A DNA stretch of 64,000 nt, from NCBI GenBank assembly GCA_032622095.1, contig CP136067.1, positions 126,083,030 to 126,147,029 on the forward strand. Reading direction: 5' to 3'. The translations under genes and the position numbers were made by a program. Source of the stretch: Siphonodentalium dalli. Its lineage: Eukaryota; Mollusca; Scaphopoda; Gadilida; Siphonodentaliidae. Positions 1 to 11,037 of this stretch are shown one piece after another. Each line of letters begins with the position of its first letter. The stretch's first letter is position 1. The notes under the pieces were generated by a model that searched no databases, was not told where the DNA came from, and saw only the letters and a list, made by a program, of their open reading frames with translations.

Positions 1-349
1 AAATATGAAAAGTTCAAAACATTATTATGGAGAGATAATGCATTATCGATCTTATAACTAGTCTGGATTGTCTCACAACCACACCGATACTTGTTTGTGA
101 TATGCCCTAAATACTATGTTCTAGATACTTTTATATGTATATGATTATAGTCTGTACGTGTGCGTGGATATGAAATACAAGCCATCGATTCAATTATTTA
201 TAGTGATATAGGGGGTAGCAGGAAGACAGCCCGATAGGGCTAGGCTAACCCCCAACAATATACAACATTACCTTTTATGTGTTACTTCCATTGTATTATT
301 CATGTGTATATTGTAAATAAATTATCCTATCCTATCCTAACGGACTCAC

Positions 350-370
350 CTGTCACCATCACAGTTACAT
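350..370 (-). CDS. Duplicated end of an Ig exon, possible 21-bp cassette
   Basis: About 33 bp (340-372) are identical to 5,764-5,796, the end of the Ig exon plus its gtgagt donor. The new upstream context happens to be ccttcag, a usable acceptor, so 21 bp in phase 1 (VTVMVT plus split codons) could be spliced as a micro-exon. Upstream in frame there is a stop (taagaacct), so it is not a full Ig exon. It is either a decayed duplication remnant or a tiny cassette repeating the last strand of the Ig domain. Confidence 0.35.
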
Positions 371-1077
371 CTGAAGGTTCTTAGACACCCGTCAAAATTG
401 GCATAATATGACCATATACGCTAGCGTAATTAACGAACCGCAGCTAAATCACACACAAGATATATATGGGGCTTTTTTAGTGTTATAAAAATCAGTTAAT
501 TGATATGTATTCCTATCGAATATGAGTCAGTTTGGCCTTCCTTCGTTGGGTGATTATTATTAATTACACTCCGGACAAAAGGGCGCACCGAAAAAATCAG
601 TTGTCCGGATACGACATGGAAATTGCAGCCTTGTTTGGATTCTGGCCCGCCAAGACAAATGACGTCACGATGTCGTAACTGGTTTTCTGCTAATACACGT
701 ATCTAATTGATCTAATTGAGCACATTTATTGATAATAACTGTTTATAAATAAATACTTAAATTGTTCATTACTCCGATAGTAATTCCACTTATTTTGGAA
801 TACTAGTAATCGATAGACACAGTAAAAACAAATTCCGATTACGACATTAATGCTTTACGCCCACCGATCTACTGTGCAACAAAAGTGGTCGCATAAATTC
901 AAAACAACAGCGTCGTATTATAATACAAGAAACCATAGTCAGAAATGGTAACAACACCAAGATCATATTATTAGCCATAAATATAAATTATAATATAAAA
1001 TATATTGGTTACATGAATGCACGCCTCATAATTCCGTTAAAACAACTAATCCTTCAAATTATTACAAAAATCTACGG
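371..1077. other. No gene seen (371-1,077)
   Basis: AT-rich intron or flanking sequence. I find no coding signal, splice-flanked frame or recognisable repeat in it. Confidence 0.5.
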
Positions 1078-1088
1078 CTTATTACTGC

Positions 1089-1404
1089 TGAAGGGGTCAC
1101 TCTCACCAAAAAAAGTGCTGAAGGGTACATAGGATTTTCAAAATGTGCTGAATGGTACACAGGGTTTGAAATGTCATTATAAAGGACATTCAGTCTTCAT
1201 ATCGGCCATGATTTCTGTCAGAGAATAATTGTTCACGTTCCAATGAATATTAAAATATACTGAAAACAAACTGCTAATGGGCGCCAGACCTTCATAAACA
1301 CAATGTATGTAATGGTGTTCGTGCCGATCACAAACCCTGTGTACCCTTCAGAACATTTGCAAACCCTGTGTACCCTTCATCACTTTTTTTGGTGAGAGTG
1401 ACGC
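1089..1404. mobile_element. 316-bp TIR element with 11-bp target duplication
   Basis: Inverted repeats of about 35 bp (GTCACTCTCACCAAAAAAAG...GAAGGGTACA at the left) enclose the element. CTTATTACTGC occurs directly outside both ends (1,078-1,088 and 1,405-1,415), a target duplication of up to 11 bp. No coding capacity; a non-autonomous DNA element. Confidence 0.7.
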
Positions 1405-1647
1405 CTTATTACTGCATGTTTTTCATTCACCAAACCAGAAAGCTTCTAAATGCGGATACAAAATTGTGTTCCCGCCATAAAATATTCAAGTGTGCATGAC
1501 CCAGTCATTGTTCATACCTAAACATCGAACGCAATTAACGCGTCATAATACATGTAGTTATATACTTCAACTATAAGACATCCAGCGAATACACACCCCA
1601 CGAAAACGCGAAATGTGTTGTCCTGCGAGATATCCCATCGCTATAGC

Positions 1648-2328
1648 TCAATTTGACACGGCCAGATTAGCTTTTCTACAATATCCTAAAAGAATAAAGC
1701 TTCTCAAATCATCGGCATAGTCAATAGAACTTTCACGAACTTCGACATTCCAACTACAGCTTTTACCGGACTCGGGGTCGCAGTACAATTTTAACGCGTC
1801 CCAATATAACCGGAAAAAAAACAATTTTCTATTTATAAAACCTACATAGTCCCAGGTAATTCTATAATTTGGCTCACAGTATACACCTGGTGGTGTTAAT
1901 GAATCGTACGTGTTACGTAGTGGAGCAACCACAAATGCTGTGCCTCAAATTTGCCTTTTTGTTGGGCGACATAACGCTAAGAATAATTTATGTAACATCA
2001 TGCAGTGGTCACGACGGAGACGACATGCCAAATCGACAAGACAAAATCTTGTCTGGATTATCGTCATGACTTCTTCATTTTTAGTTTTCATTAAGTTAAC
2101 CAACGACATTGGTTTAAATGAAAATAATAGACTTAAATCACATGTGAATTCTTCGTAAGTTGTGACGTAGTTACTTTCATTTTTATCGCGATGCTTCATT
2201 TCCAATTCCGCGTTTTTTGCAATCTGCACACGGTTGCTAACCAGAAGACACGTGACAATTTCTCCAAAATCTATACACGCGATCTTGAAAAATAACTGAT
2301 GGATATAGAACAAATTATATGACGTCAT
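1648..2328 (-). pseudogene. Unidentified coding-like frame with one internal stop
   Basis: One minus-strand frame stays open for about 227 codons except for a single TGA near 1,945. The part after the stop (TPPGVYCEPNYRITW, then FFFRLYWDALKLYCDPESG, ending at 1,648) has a balanced, protein-like composition with four cysteines. A cacag before 1,937 could act as a phase-1 acceptor and make this a terminal exon, but it lacks a pyrimidine tract. I do not recognise the product. A decayed gene or transposon fragment is the simplest reading. Confidence 0.22.
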
Positions 2329-2630
2329 TCACATGCCTTAGGTATAAGCACCCTTGGTGGTTGCTATACTAATAGGTGACGTCACAAAATCAGATATAGT
2401 CTATATACGACCCAAAGCGTCCGGCTTTGGTTCGTTATGAATCCCGAACACCAGATAATAGAGAGGTATGAATAAAGCTGGGCCACTTTCAAGTCATCTG
2501 AAACTTGTTCACAATATCATGATACTCCATATATTTCACTGCCAGACTCGGATTTAGTTAACAAGAAACCCCGATCGCGTTAAACCTTTCGTGGTGGGAG
2601 CTGCATTGTTGTAGCCTTAAATAGAATATG

Positions 2631-2697
2631 CCAGTGCATTATCTTATAATGCGAGTCTCCCATAGTGAGCCGCGTATATATAAGAGAATGCACTGGC
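2631..2697. mobile_element. Hairpin MITE unit (piggyBac-like family)
   Basis: An imperfect palindrome starting CCAGTGCATTATC and ending GAATGCACTGG, one diverged unit of the dispersed family described at 24,959-25,026. It is preceded at about 2,580 by TTAAACCTTTCGTGGTGGGAG, the outer part of the family's terminal repeat. Confidence 0.65.
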
Positions 2698-3129
2698 TTA
2701 CAATGTCAAGGGAAGTATTGTTAGGCCAATATATTCTCCTATACGTGTATATGCGAGGGTCCCTATATGCAGGAATGAAACTGCAGTCAAGGAGTTGTCA
2801 ACAAAAACCAAGTGCCTGTCTACCAGAAACCGATTTCGTCATACAAGTGTGGGGTACTTCCGACTGTGCAATGTGTTTTCTGAAATGGTACACTCTGTTT
2901 TTGTCGGAAGTCTCAGTAATAATTATTGAAGGATAAATGATACCAATGGGCATAGTTGCTGCACATTGGCAAACCCGAAATAAATATAGTTAACCTATTT
3001 TACACCAAATGGATTTTCCAATCAGTAATACAAATATACATAGGAATGTTATACTATTCATTTGGAGGGGCGTTATGGATAAATTAGCAACCGACAGTAG
3101 ATAATACAGGAGCACATACAAGCCTGCAA

Positions 3130-3540
3130 ATAGTGTGTATGTCATTTGCAGAATGAGGTCCCCAGAGGGTGAATTTAGTGATGCTATCCCGCACAGCTAT
3201 CCCGCATCCCTCTAGAGACCTCAGTCAGCTTAGGCCTCATCTTCTGGGAAGTATATATAGTATCAAATTAACATTGTTTTTTGTTACAGTTTCTATATCC
3301 CCTAACTTGCAGAAGATAAAATCCACAATTGAGGTGCCAAATGGGTGAAAATCACCAACTTAAACTGGGGAACTTCAACCTGATCCTAGGTCTACCATAG
3401 CAGTTGAGGGCCTAAGCAGAATGAGGTCCACAGAGGGTGAATATAGTGACGCTAGCCCGTTATGCGGGCTAGCGTCACTAAATTCACCCTCTGGGGAACC
3501 ATTCTGCAAATTACAGACACACTATTTGCAGGCTTGGGAG
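3130..3540. mobile_element. GAATGAGGTCC hairpin family, 3.1-3.5 kb copies
   Basis: GAATGAGGTCCCCAGAGGG (about 3,152) and a full hairpin at about 3,420-3,506 (AGAGGGTGAATATAGTGACG, a GCTAGCCC-GGGCTAGC loop, and the inverse) are separated by about 250 bp. Related copies lie at 18.2, 24.8, 25.45-25.8, 26.1-26.7 and 52.4-52.7 kb. Confidence 0.65.
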
Positions 3541-3664
3541 CATAAGGATTCATAATCTTTGGTGGGAAATGTTCAGATGGTTTGTTGAACTTATTATCTG
3601 AACATTTCATAACGGATCTACTCGTCAATGAGTATTTAGTATAGAATAAATTAAGCTTACTCAC

Positions 3665-3712
3665 CGGTCACTCCAGTACCAGGCTCATGTCCCGCTTCCA
3701 GTGTCGTGTTAT
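3665..3712 (-). CDS. Linker mini-exon (48 bp, phase 1-1)
   Basis: The acceptor (tattgtacttgcag) and donor (gtgagt) are both strong. The phase-1 frame encodes NTTLEAGHEPGTGVT, a Gly/Thr-rich linker with one N-glycosylation site (NTT). It follows the Ig exon at 5,774-6,058 and, like the other linkers, can be included or skipped without frameshift. It abuts a dispersed hairpin element (about 3,410-3,530) on its downstream side. Confidence 0.5.
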
Positions 3713-3799
3713 CTGCAAGTACAATATTAGACTAACCATTATTGCGGAACTGATACATTAAATTGAATAACTTGGTGGAGTGAAACATCAAAGTACTTA

Positions 3800-4320
3800 C
3801 ATGAGTAATGCATATATTTATTCTATATGTACCATACAAGTCACTTGGGTGGAGATATGGTATAGTACCCCGATACCTAGACCATATTCAAGGGACTTGT
3901 ATAGTACATATAGAATACACGTACTATACAAGTCCCTTGAATGAAGATATGGTACAAAGATCGGGGTCGTATGCTATCGATAGATATTATACATGTAAAA
4001 TACATGTCCCTTGAATACAAATATGATGTAGGAATTCGTGTGCGTTAAAGTGCACTCCTTGTCCCAGCATACTAAGGAATTCAACCCCTAGATTTTAACA
4101 CTAGTAATCACATTCTGAAAATGAGGGGGACCCTGTGTAAAGTAACGCACCTGAATCCATGCATATACCATATCTGTATTCAAGGTACGTGCATTATACA
4201 TGTAGAATATCTATCGATAGCATACGGACCCCGATCCCTATACAATATCTTCATTCAAGGGACTTGTATAGTACATATAGAATGTATGTTGATCGTACTC
4301 ATGGATAGTGGAGACTGGAA
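3800..4320. repeat. Complex inverted and direct repeats around AAGGGACTTGTATAGTAC
   Basis: The motif TTCAAGGGACTTGTATAGTA and its complement occur at least four times between 3,840 and 4,290, together with GATCGGGGTC / GACCCCGATC and ATCTATCGATAG palindromes. The block at 4,160-4,290 is an inverted copy of that at 3,870-4,010. I see no gene here. Confidence 0.55.
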
Positions 4321-4678
4321 CTTTGAACTAATCTCGACCCCGATTGAAGAAGGCAAATTTCACAAGTCATCACTAAAAGGCCATGACCTCTTAGGAATGC
4401 ATATCCTTGCTACAAAGGAGCAAGTCTTATGTAAGACACGTCAAGTCAGACAAAGGTCAGCCCACATAGTAGCAATGGCATGTAGTTAATTTACAGCCAG
4501 TCATTAGTCGATATATAAACCTACTAGGAATCTTCTGGAGAATCAGTTTTGGCCCAACACTCCAATTGGCATCTGCCAAGCGGTTGCGCTAACTAACAAG
4601 CGACACCTCCAGTATCCACCATCGCAACTCAATAAAAAGAAAATAAATAAAGATAATATAGAGAACAAAATAGCTGCT

Positions 4679-5035
4679 ATGTTTGTTGTATTGAACCCTC
4701 CCTTCTACCTAGTTGGAAGCCGAGGAAGGAACATACTACACGCTAAATTGCGAAATAACTGTAGTAATCTTAATTTTGATAAACATATCAATGCCGATTC
4801 GCCGAAATGCTGTTGCGGTGCACCAGAGGAAACAGCATATCACTTTTTCTTCGAATGTCCTTACTTTATTCATGAAAGATTAAAACTGTTTGATAGTATA
4901 TCTAAACTGGGCGTACTACACTTGACCATTGCGAATATACTTTTCGGCTCCACCCATGAGACTAAGCAAATAAATTGCAAGTTATTAATTTTTGCTCAAA
5001 AGTATATCATAGAAACACAACGATTTAATGATTAA
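4679..5035 (+). mobile_element. LINE 3' ORF fragment (Zn-knuckle end)
   Basis: The 118-codon frame contains GSRGRNILHAKLRNNCSNLN, then SPKCCCGAPEETAYHFFFEC and a tail ending FAQKYIIETQRFND. The Arg-rich start, the Cys-x-Cys-Gly...Glu-x-x-x-His-Phe-x-x-x-Cys pattern and the tail are typical of the C-terminus of non-LTR retrotransposon reverse transcriptases in invertebrates. The RT domain is absent, so this is a 5'-truncated copy of about 0.4 kb, in antisense to the host gene. Confidence 0.7.
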
Positions 5036-5504
5036 TAGTGTATCAAACCTAAGGAATGGAAATAGTAATATATAAATTAGGAAACAAAATATCACAACAT
5101 CGATCGAAGGCCCACAATCATACCTCATTCTGACGCAAACAGTGCACTTTGACATCTTAACGTGTATTCCCACTTTACTATCATACTTTAATCATACAAG
5201 TGTTGTTTGTATACCTTTGTATTATATGTATTGCAGGCAGGAAGCCTAACTCTTTTTGTTATTTGTCAAATGTTTGTTGGAAAGGGGCGTCAATAAGTTA
5301 GCAATAATTTGTGCCCCAATCCAATTAGCTATTCTTTGCTAATAAAATATGTTTAAACTAACTCAGGTCTACGATCATCATTGCATTGATGTGTATCTAG
5401 ATTGCTGTTAACTGTTTAATAAAAACTTATACCAAGATTCGACTTGTGCTTTCTTACATACAATTAACCTTAGAAGTTACAATCACTGGGGAAAGGAAAC
5501 GATT

Positions 5505-5549
5505 GTGTTGATGATGACGATGAATATGGTGTTGATGATGATGGTTTTG

Positions 5550-5581
<32 letters not shown>

Positions 5582-5680
5582 AATGATGATGATGATGATG
5601 TCGACGACGATGATGACGATGAGTATGTTGAGTATGTTGATGATGGTGATGATGATGACGATGATGATGTAAGAGACCCC
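5505..5680. repeat. (GAT/GAC)n microsatellite
   Basis: About 175 bp of imperfect GAT and GAC triplets. The Ser-rich and Ile-rich reading frames over it are artefacts of the repeat. It lies about 100 bp downstream of the Ig exon at 5,774. Confidence 0.85.
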
Positions 5681-5773
5681 ATTGTATATTATATGTACAT
5701 ATCCATGTTCTGCATTAATTTGCAGCGTTGACAATTAAAGCATACATACACTGATAGGTTTAAACGGACTCAC

Positions 5774-6058
5774 CTGTCACCATCACAGTTACATCTCGTG
5801 TTATATTCCCCAACCCATTTGACACTTCACATCTATACTCCTTTCGTCGATCAATCCCGGGGACTTCGACTACGTTGCGTTCGAATTTAGTGGCGAGTTT
5901 GTAATAGAGGTAATAACCGTCACTCCTCTCAACCCGCTCGGATAATACGATCCTCGGTCGTGGCTCCCCTCCCGCGTCGCATACCAGTCTGAATGGCTGT
6001 CCACGTACTACTGTTACATTTTTGGGACCCTCTATGATGTACGGCGGAATTTTTTTTG
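5774..6058 (-). CDS. Single-exon Ig domain lacking the core Trp (285 bp, phase 1-1)
   Basis: The acceptor is tttttttcag and the donor gtgagt. The frame starts KKIPPYIIEGPKNVTVVRG, continues PFRLVCDAGGEPRPRIVLSE, and reaches EYRCEVSNGLGNITRDVTV. Both disulphide cysteines and the SNGLG turn are present. The core tryptophan is replaced by leucine (RIVLSE where RIxWxx is expected), and the usual Asp-x-Gly is Asp-Arg-Arg-Lys. N-glycosylation sites are NVT and NIT. The start resembles the FGFR-like exon at 46,327-46,523. The last 21 coding bases and the donor are duplicated at 340-372. Confidence 0.84.
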
Positions 6059-7050
6059 CTGAAAAAAATAATTAAATAGCAATGTAATATTCACTGGCTT
6101 TTCACATATATATACTGTGGGTTAGAGACTAGATCATACCACAAATCTCTACTCTGCCTAACGTCCACAGAGATAATATTTCACCAGTAGAAAACCTGTG
6201 AAAGTTTTGAAGTTTTGACAGGGAACCTTATAAAGTCGAAACATAACGTGAGGAATATATTTCTTAGTTAATATCTGTTTTTTAATAATGTATTTCACTG
6301 TAGATGAAGGTCGCAACTCGAAATTTCACGATTCAAGTGAATTTGTGAGGGATTTTACTTCGCGTCGCATACAATTATGGCATTTGTTCGGGGTAATTAA
6401 TTTGATATTTATTACGATATCGACTCACAAAAGTCAGAGAAAATCATGCATTTTTGAGGTTGGACTTTCACCTACATTGAAGTATATTATTAAGGAAAAG
6501 ATAGCAACTAAGAAATATATTCAATGCATGACCAAACATATATACGTGCAGACATTATTATTGCTAACGGTGTATCGATCTGACCATCAAATCAGATAGG
6601 AACTAACATCAAGATAGTTTTGTGAAACTTATTTACATGCAATCTCTACAAGCGGTGTCTCTTACCGGTAACACCTTTGTTCTATTACCAATTACAATTC
6701 CGTCTGATATTCATTTTATTTAATAATTCCACCGAGTTAATAGGCGAAACCTTAATGATGGTAATTTACTGTCTGTAAAATCGTCCCTAAAAAAAAAGTG
6801 TTTTGGGTTGATTTGTTTTGGGTATGCTTAAGCATGCTATAGCGAATTTAAAAACAAACTGGATAAAACCTTAGGGGCATGTTATAACTCACAACTATCA
6901 CCAAGTATTCATAGTAATAATTTGGATGCCCATGAAAAACGTAAGATTCCCTGGCACTAAACCTACAAAATAAGTCTGTTAAAGAATATAAGAACAAATT
7001 ATTAAAATTGTAAAAAATTGTAAACAATAATAACAAATGATGAAAAATTG
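6059..7050. other. Intron, no supported exon (6,059-7,050)
   Basis: AT-rich intron upstream of the Ig exon at 5,774-6,058. A weak splice-flanked 38-bp frame at 6,666-6,703 does not keep phase. The plus-strand frame at 6,288-6,599 has no recognisable product. The last 90 bp is the AT array of a hairpin MITE. Confidence 0.45.
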
Positions 7051-7053
7051 TTT

Positions 7054-7175
7054 GGCCAATGTATTCTCTAATATATGCGAGGCGACCTATGGTCGACTCG
7101 CATATATAAGAGAATGCATTGGCCCAGGGTATATGGGTTGATACAAAAATAGGACCTGGCACTGAAAGGGTTAAA
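7054..7175. mobile_element. Hairpin MITE with TTAA end
   Basis: The hairpin at 7,054-7,124 (CCAATGTATTCTC...AGAGAATGCATTGG) is followed by CACTGAAAGGGTTAA at about 7,160-7,175. That is the reverse complement of the TTAACCCTTTCAGTG seen at 54,711. An AT array (AAATTGTTA type) precedes it from about 6,960. The AAAGGGTTAA end supports a piggyBac-like origin with a TTAA target. Confidence 0.65.
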
Positions 7176-7699
7176 TAACAAATTTGAAATAGTTGCGTGG
7201 GTATAAAATAATAAATATAAATTGAAGACCCCTGTCCAGAAAGGCTTCTGTCAATTAATATTGATTTTATTTCGAGTATTTTATTATGAAATGAGATGAT
7301 TAATTGGGACACTTTATTGGTATATTTTAGAACAGACCATTCAGCCGATAGCATATAGCCATAGCGAGCATTAGTCTGTTCACATAGCAACGAACCGAGC
7401 GTCAAGCGTTTATTATTGGACAAAATTACACAATAAAATATCTGGTCTCCGTTAACAGTAACAACTAGTGTTCGTTAGCTAAACAACCACACCTTTTTAG
7501 ACCAAAAAATATTCGAAATAAAATCAATATTGATCGATAGAAGCATTTCCGGACAGGAGACTTCGGTTCGTATCTAATATTGTATATCCCGGTAACTATA
7601 TAATACATGTTTACAAAGATATAATCCATCTTTAAACTGTATCAGTTGTCTCTGTGAAACGTGTTATTCACCAAGCTAGCTTGTCAAACCTCTCTCGAT

Positions 7700-8370
7700 A
7701 AAGCAGACCGCACACAATGGAAATATACCCCGCAACAAAGTTACGCAACATTGTTGCAAGTCACCGCACACGACGCAACGGGGTAACAACAAAATGTCGA
7801 CGTTGACAAAACTATAATAATAATCCACTTGAAATAATGCTATCTATTGCAGCATATAGTCCTTTGTGATGTATATCATTATATTAATATATAGCTGATA
7901 ACCAAGAGGTTAAACGAATTACTAGTATGATGTATATTGATGTACATCGTGGGGCAAAAGAAAAATAGTAAAATATTGACAGAAAAATTTATCAAAGACG
8001 ACAGATTTCGCAACAAAATGTGTAGTTTATTATCTCAATCATCGCACGGCATATTAAGTTCTTCAAATTATAGACTTTTGTGTAACATAAGCTTTTTTCA
8101 ATTATGAAATAAAAAATGTGATGTATTCTCAGACATGGCGTATTTTTTAAATGTCTGCCTTGATCAAGATTGGGGAAAACCACAGCTGAAATTAGCATCG
8201 ACAATCACGTGATTGGATGACGCTATGTCGATTGGCTGCAACAAAATTAAAGTAATTTGATATGTTGCAACATTGTGTTGCGTGCAACAATAATCATGCC
8301 ACCGCACACCATGCAACACTGTTGCACAATAATGTTGCGCGACATTGTTGCATCGTGTGCGGTCTGCTTT
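7700..8370. mobile_element. 670-bp TIR element (AAAGCAGACCGCACAC)
   Basis: A 16-bp perfect inverted repeat AAAGCAGACCGCACAC closes both ends (7,700-7,715; 8,355-8,370). Subterminal GCAACATTGTTGCA motifs are repeated near both ends, as expected for transposase binding sites. The interior has no recognisable transposase. The target duplication is not clear. Confidence 0.65.
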
Positions 8371-8676
8371 TGATACACATTAATAATGCCAATGCAATAT
8401 GACATATAATATTACAAAATAGTCACATTCAAATCTCACAATTATTTGGGAAACTAAATATTTTTTGTTTGAACATGATTCTAGCATTATGTGATCAGTC
8501 TGTGTTGTCGGCGACACAGTTAATATTGAACAAGTATTTTCTCCAATTTACAAGAATCTTGTAAATTCTGGTATTTGTACAGAGGTTAGCGATGTTGTAT
8601 GAGAGCTTTGTGTACATGGATACAGGGCTGTGGTAAAGGACGGTTGATGCTGGGGTACACAATTGCGGTGTCTTAC

Positions 8677-8700
8677 CTAAAACAATGGCACCGTCAAAAT
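8677..8700 (-). CDS. Possible 24-bp micro-exon (phase 1-1)
   Basis: A pyrimidine-rich acceptor (gttttgtccacctag) and a gtaaga donor enclose 24 bp. In phase 1 it encodes FDGAIVL plus two split codons. It would insert eight residues between the Ig ending at 9,515 and the one starting at 6,058 without changing frame. LAR-type receptors use alternative micro-exons of 4-9 residues near their first Ig domains, so one here is plausible, but a random 24-bp match to splice signals is also plausible. Confidence 0.27.
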   Translation of the reverse strand: MLTVPLF

Positions 8701-8976
8701 CTAGGTGGACAAAACACGTGTGTTCCAGTCATTAGTTAATATTTCCCAGTTAAAATGAAATGTTAGTATCAATGGATACATACATGTAGGGAATGAAGTT
8801 ATGGTTGAAATTATGGAAGTGACAAACGGAAAAAAGCCTATAGCATGCACATTCGACTGTTCTGTTTATGAACATATTTCTTGCAAATTCAAGTTCCACC
8901 ATCACAGTTCAACAAGCATAGTTTCGCTGATTATCGGATAACCTGTGGTTTACATATAGAATACACCCATAGTAGC

Positions 8977-9081
8977 CAAGAGTACCAAATTTTAATCACG
9001 AGTGGAATTATCGTTTTAACCACGAGCCTTATGGCGAGTGGTTAAAACCACGAGTGGAGATAATGTTGTACTCTCGGCTAA
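8977..9081. mobile_element. 105-bp palindromic element
   Basis: GAGTACCAAATTTTAATCAC...GTTTTAACCACGAGCC folds onto GGCGAGTGGTTAAAACCACG...TTGTACTC. The arms are imperfect. No coding capacity. Confidence 0.5.
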
Positions 9082-9514
9082 TATGACCACACGCTAGCTT
9101 ATATAACAAACCACAACTATATATATATATATCTGTGTCTTTTTTAATCCTATAAAATAACTTCAAAGATGCGTATTCCCATCAATTAAGATTAAATTAG
9201 GCCTTCTACCGTGGTGTGATTATGATATATTACACTCCCAACATGCACAAGGGTTCGTTTACAGAGTTGGTCCTATAGCAATTTCGTGTATAAATTAGGT
9301 AAATCATATCTTACATCAAGGCATGTGAGAAATCAGAGATTCAAAATGCAAACAGACTACGAGCTCATCGACTCAGACTCAAAACCTAAATAAATAACTT
9401 TTATGGCCTCAGTCTCACTGCTAAACTAGTCATTCGTCCTTTCTATGAAGCTGTGGGAACATCTTAAATGCGGTAATTACGCCTGAACTCTAGGCGGATC
9501 GCTGCAACACTTAC

Positions 9515-9664
9515 GGATGACGAGTATGCTGGCCTCCCTGCTCTCCACCACAACATCATGTTGTTGTTTGAAAATACATCGGTATTTTCCGGTGTCGGTG
9601 ACGAGTGCATGGTGTATCTTTAAGTCGGACCGAATATTAGGCGAATATATACGTGAATGGTCGG
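9515..9664 (-). CDS. Second split Ig domain, C-terminal half (150 bp, phase 1-1)
   Basis: The acceptor is ttttgtgtttttgcag and the donor gtaagt. The exon encodes DHSRIYSPNIRSDLKIHHAL, then VTDTGKYRCIFKQQHD and VVVESREASILVI. The Asp-Thr-Gly-Lys-Tyr-Arg-Cys motif is the Ig F strand. Joined to 13,724-13,897 (split codon TCC, Ser) it gives about 108 residues. The usual Asn-x-x-Gly turn after the cysteine is replaced by Lys-Gln-Gln-His-Asp, so the F-G loop is atypical. Confidence 0.84.
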
Positions 9665-10039
9665 CTGCAAAAACACAAAAAATAAATAGCACGAATGCAT
9701 CATGTTTTGTTGCACACTGTCACTGGGTACATATAATTTATCCCCTTCTTGCAGGGTATTGGCAAAATATGTCGACCTTGTAGTATTGTCAAGTTTCGCC
9801 TTATAAAGAATTATCACAAACAACCATGTTTTTAACATGAATTATCATGATACATGTATGTCATAATTATAATGCGATGTATCATGTTGTAACATTATTT
9901 ATCATCCAAAAAACAACATGATGATTAACATGGTAAATATTTATTAGGGTTATGGTGATAATAGCCAGGTAAAAGTAAAGCTGTACGTACGAGTCACTTT
10001 TAACATTGTGTTGAATGCCAAAGTGTCACCCGACTAACG

Positions 10040-10400
10040 TTCATGGCGCAACATATAAGAGAATGCATTGGACTAACAGTTTTTCATAATTTCTTTTCAA
10101 CAATTTGTTTTTATATTATTTAATATTTTTTATCATTTTTTCTTTTGAATTTTAATAATTGTTTCTTACATTCTTTAACAATTTTTTTATTGTTTAAATT
10201 TATTTCGTACATTCTTCACCAATTTTGTATCATTTTGTTCATTTGTTCCTTCATTTTTTAGCAATTATAAAAATAATAGAAAATTTGTTAGGTAAATTCA
10301 CTACATTATATATCCGAGGCGACCTATGGTCGACTCGAATATTTAAGACAATGTATTGGGACAGGGTTTTCGCAAAAATTCAGGAAGCTCCAGTTATGGA
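10040..10400. mobile_element. Hairpin-AT array-hairpin MITE
   Basis: Half a hairpin (10,045-10,075) and a second hairpin (10,305-10,367, centred on GGCGACCTATGGTCGACTCG) flank about 230 bp of T-rich array (TTTAACAATTTTTT type). The right side continues CAGGGTTTTCGCAAAAATTC and ends in GGTTAA near 10,408. Confidence 0.6.
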
Positions 10401-10784
10401 ATGGTTAATTCTGATTGTATCAGTGTTTAATGGTCATCATTGTGCAACCCGTTTAGACGTTGTGTGTCTAAGAGTAACATACAAAACTAGTAGCACAGAG
10501 AAATAATCAAATATTGTAATAACGGAAGGAGCGACCAACGCCACCCGTACATCATGTCAATGTGGTTAGGCTGCTTGAGCTGTTTAGTTTGAATTAAGCT
10601 TAGTAACCGTATCGTTGGTGGCACTTTGTGTTTACCACCAAATATTGTTACACGTTTTCATAAATAAATATATAAACTTGCTGGTTTGGCGCCGCAAATT
10701 CGCGTTACGTTTCCTGTCAATAGCATCTCCATGGCATTTTCATATAGTAACACACCTTACAAGTTACAGTTGCAATGCACGTAC

Positions 10785-10930
10785 TTCTGGTTGTTAGCAT
10801 CACCAAGGTGACAACATATAAACTTTATATGACAACTATAGGACAGTATAACGTACTTTTGGCCAAATCTGGTTGTTAGCATCATCAAGGTGACAACATA
10901 TGAACTGTGTACGACTACTATAGGACAGTA
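10785..10930. repeat. Tandem duplication, about 83-bp unit
   Basis: TCTGGTTGTTAGCATCA followed by AAGGTGACAACATATRAACT and ACTATAGGACAGTAT occurs twice head to tail. No coding capacity. Confidence 0.6.
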
Positions 10931-11037
10931 TCAAGTCGGAAGATATGAAATATAGGTGGGTCGTGTAATAAACGCAGAACAAAACATGTGTTTCTGGCTG
11001 AACATTTCCGGCAACTCTGAGGGATTACTATATAGAT

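Noticed and set aside
5470-5734. Minus-strand Ser-rich and Ile-rich reading frames
   Set aside because: They are translations of a (GAT/GAC)n microsatellite in different frames.
6666-6703. Splice-flanked 38-bp minus-strand frame (GIVIGNRTKVLP)
   Set aside because: It would start in phase 1 and end in phase 0, which breaks the frame into the next exon.
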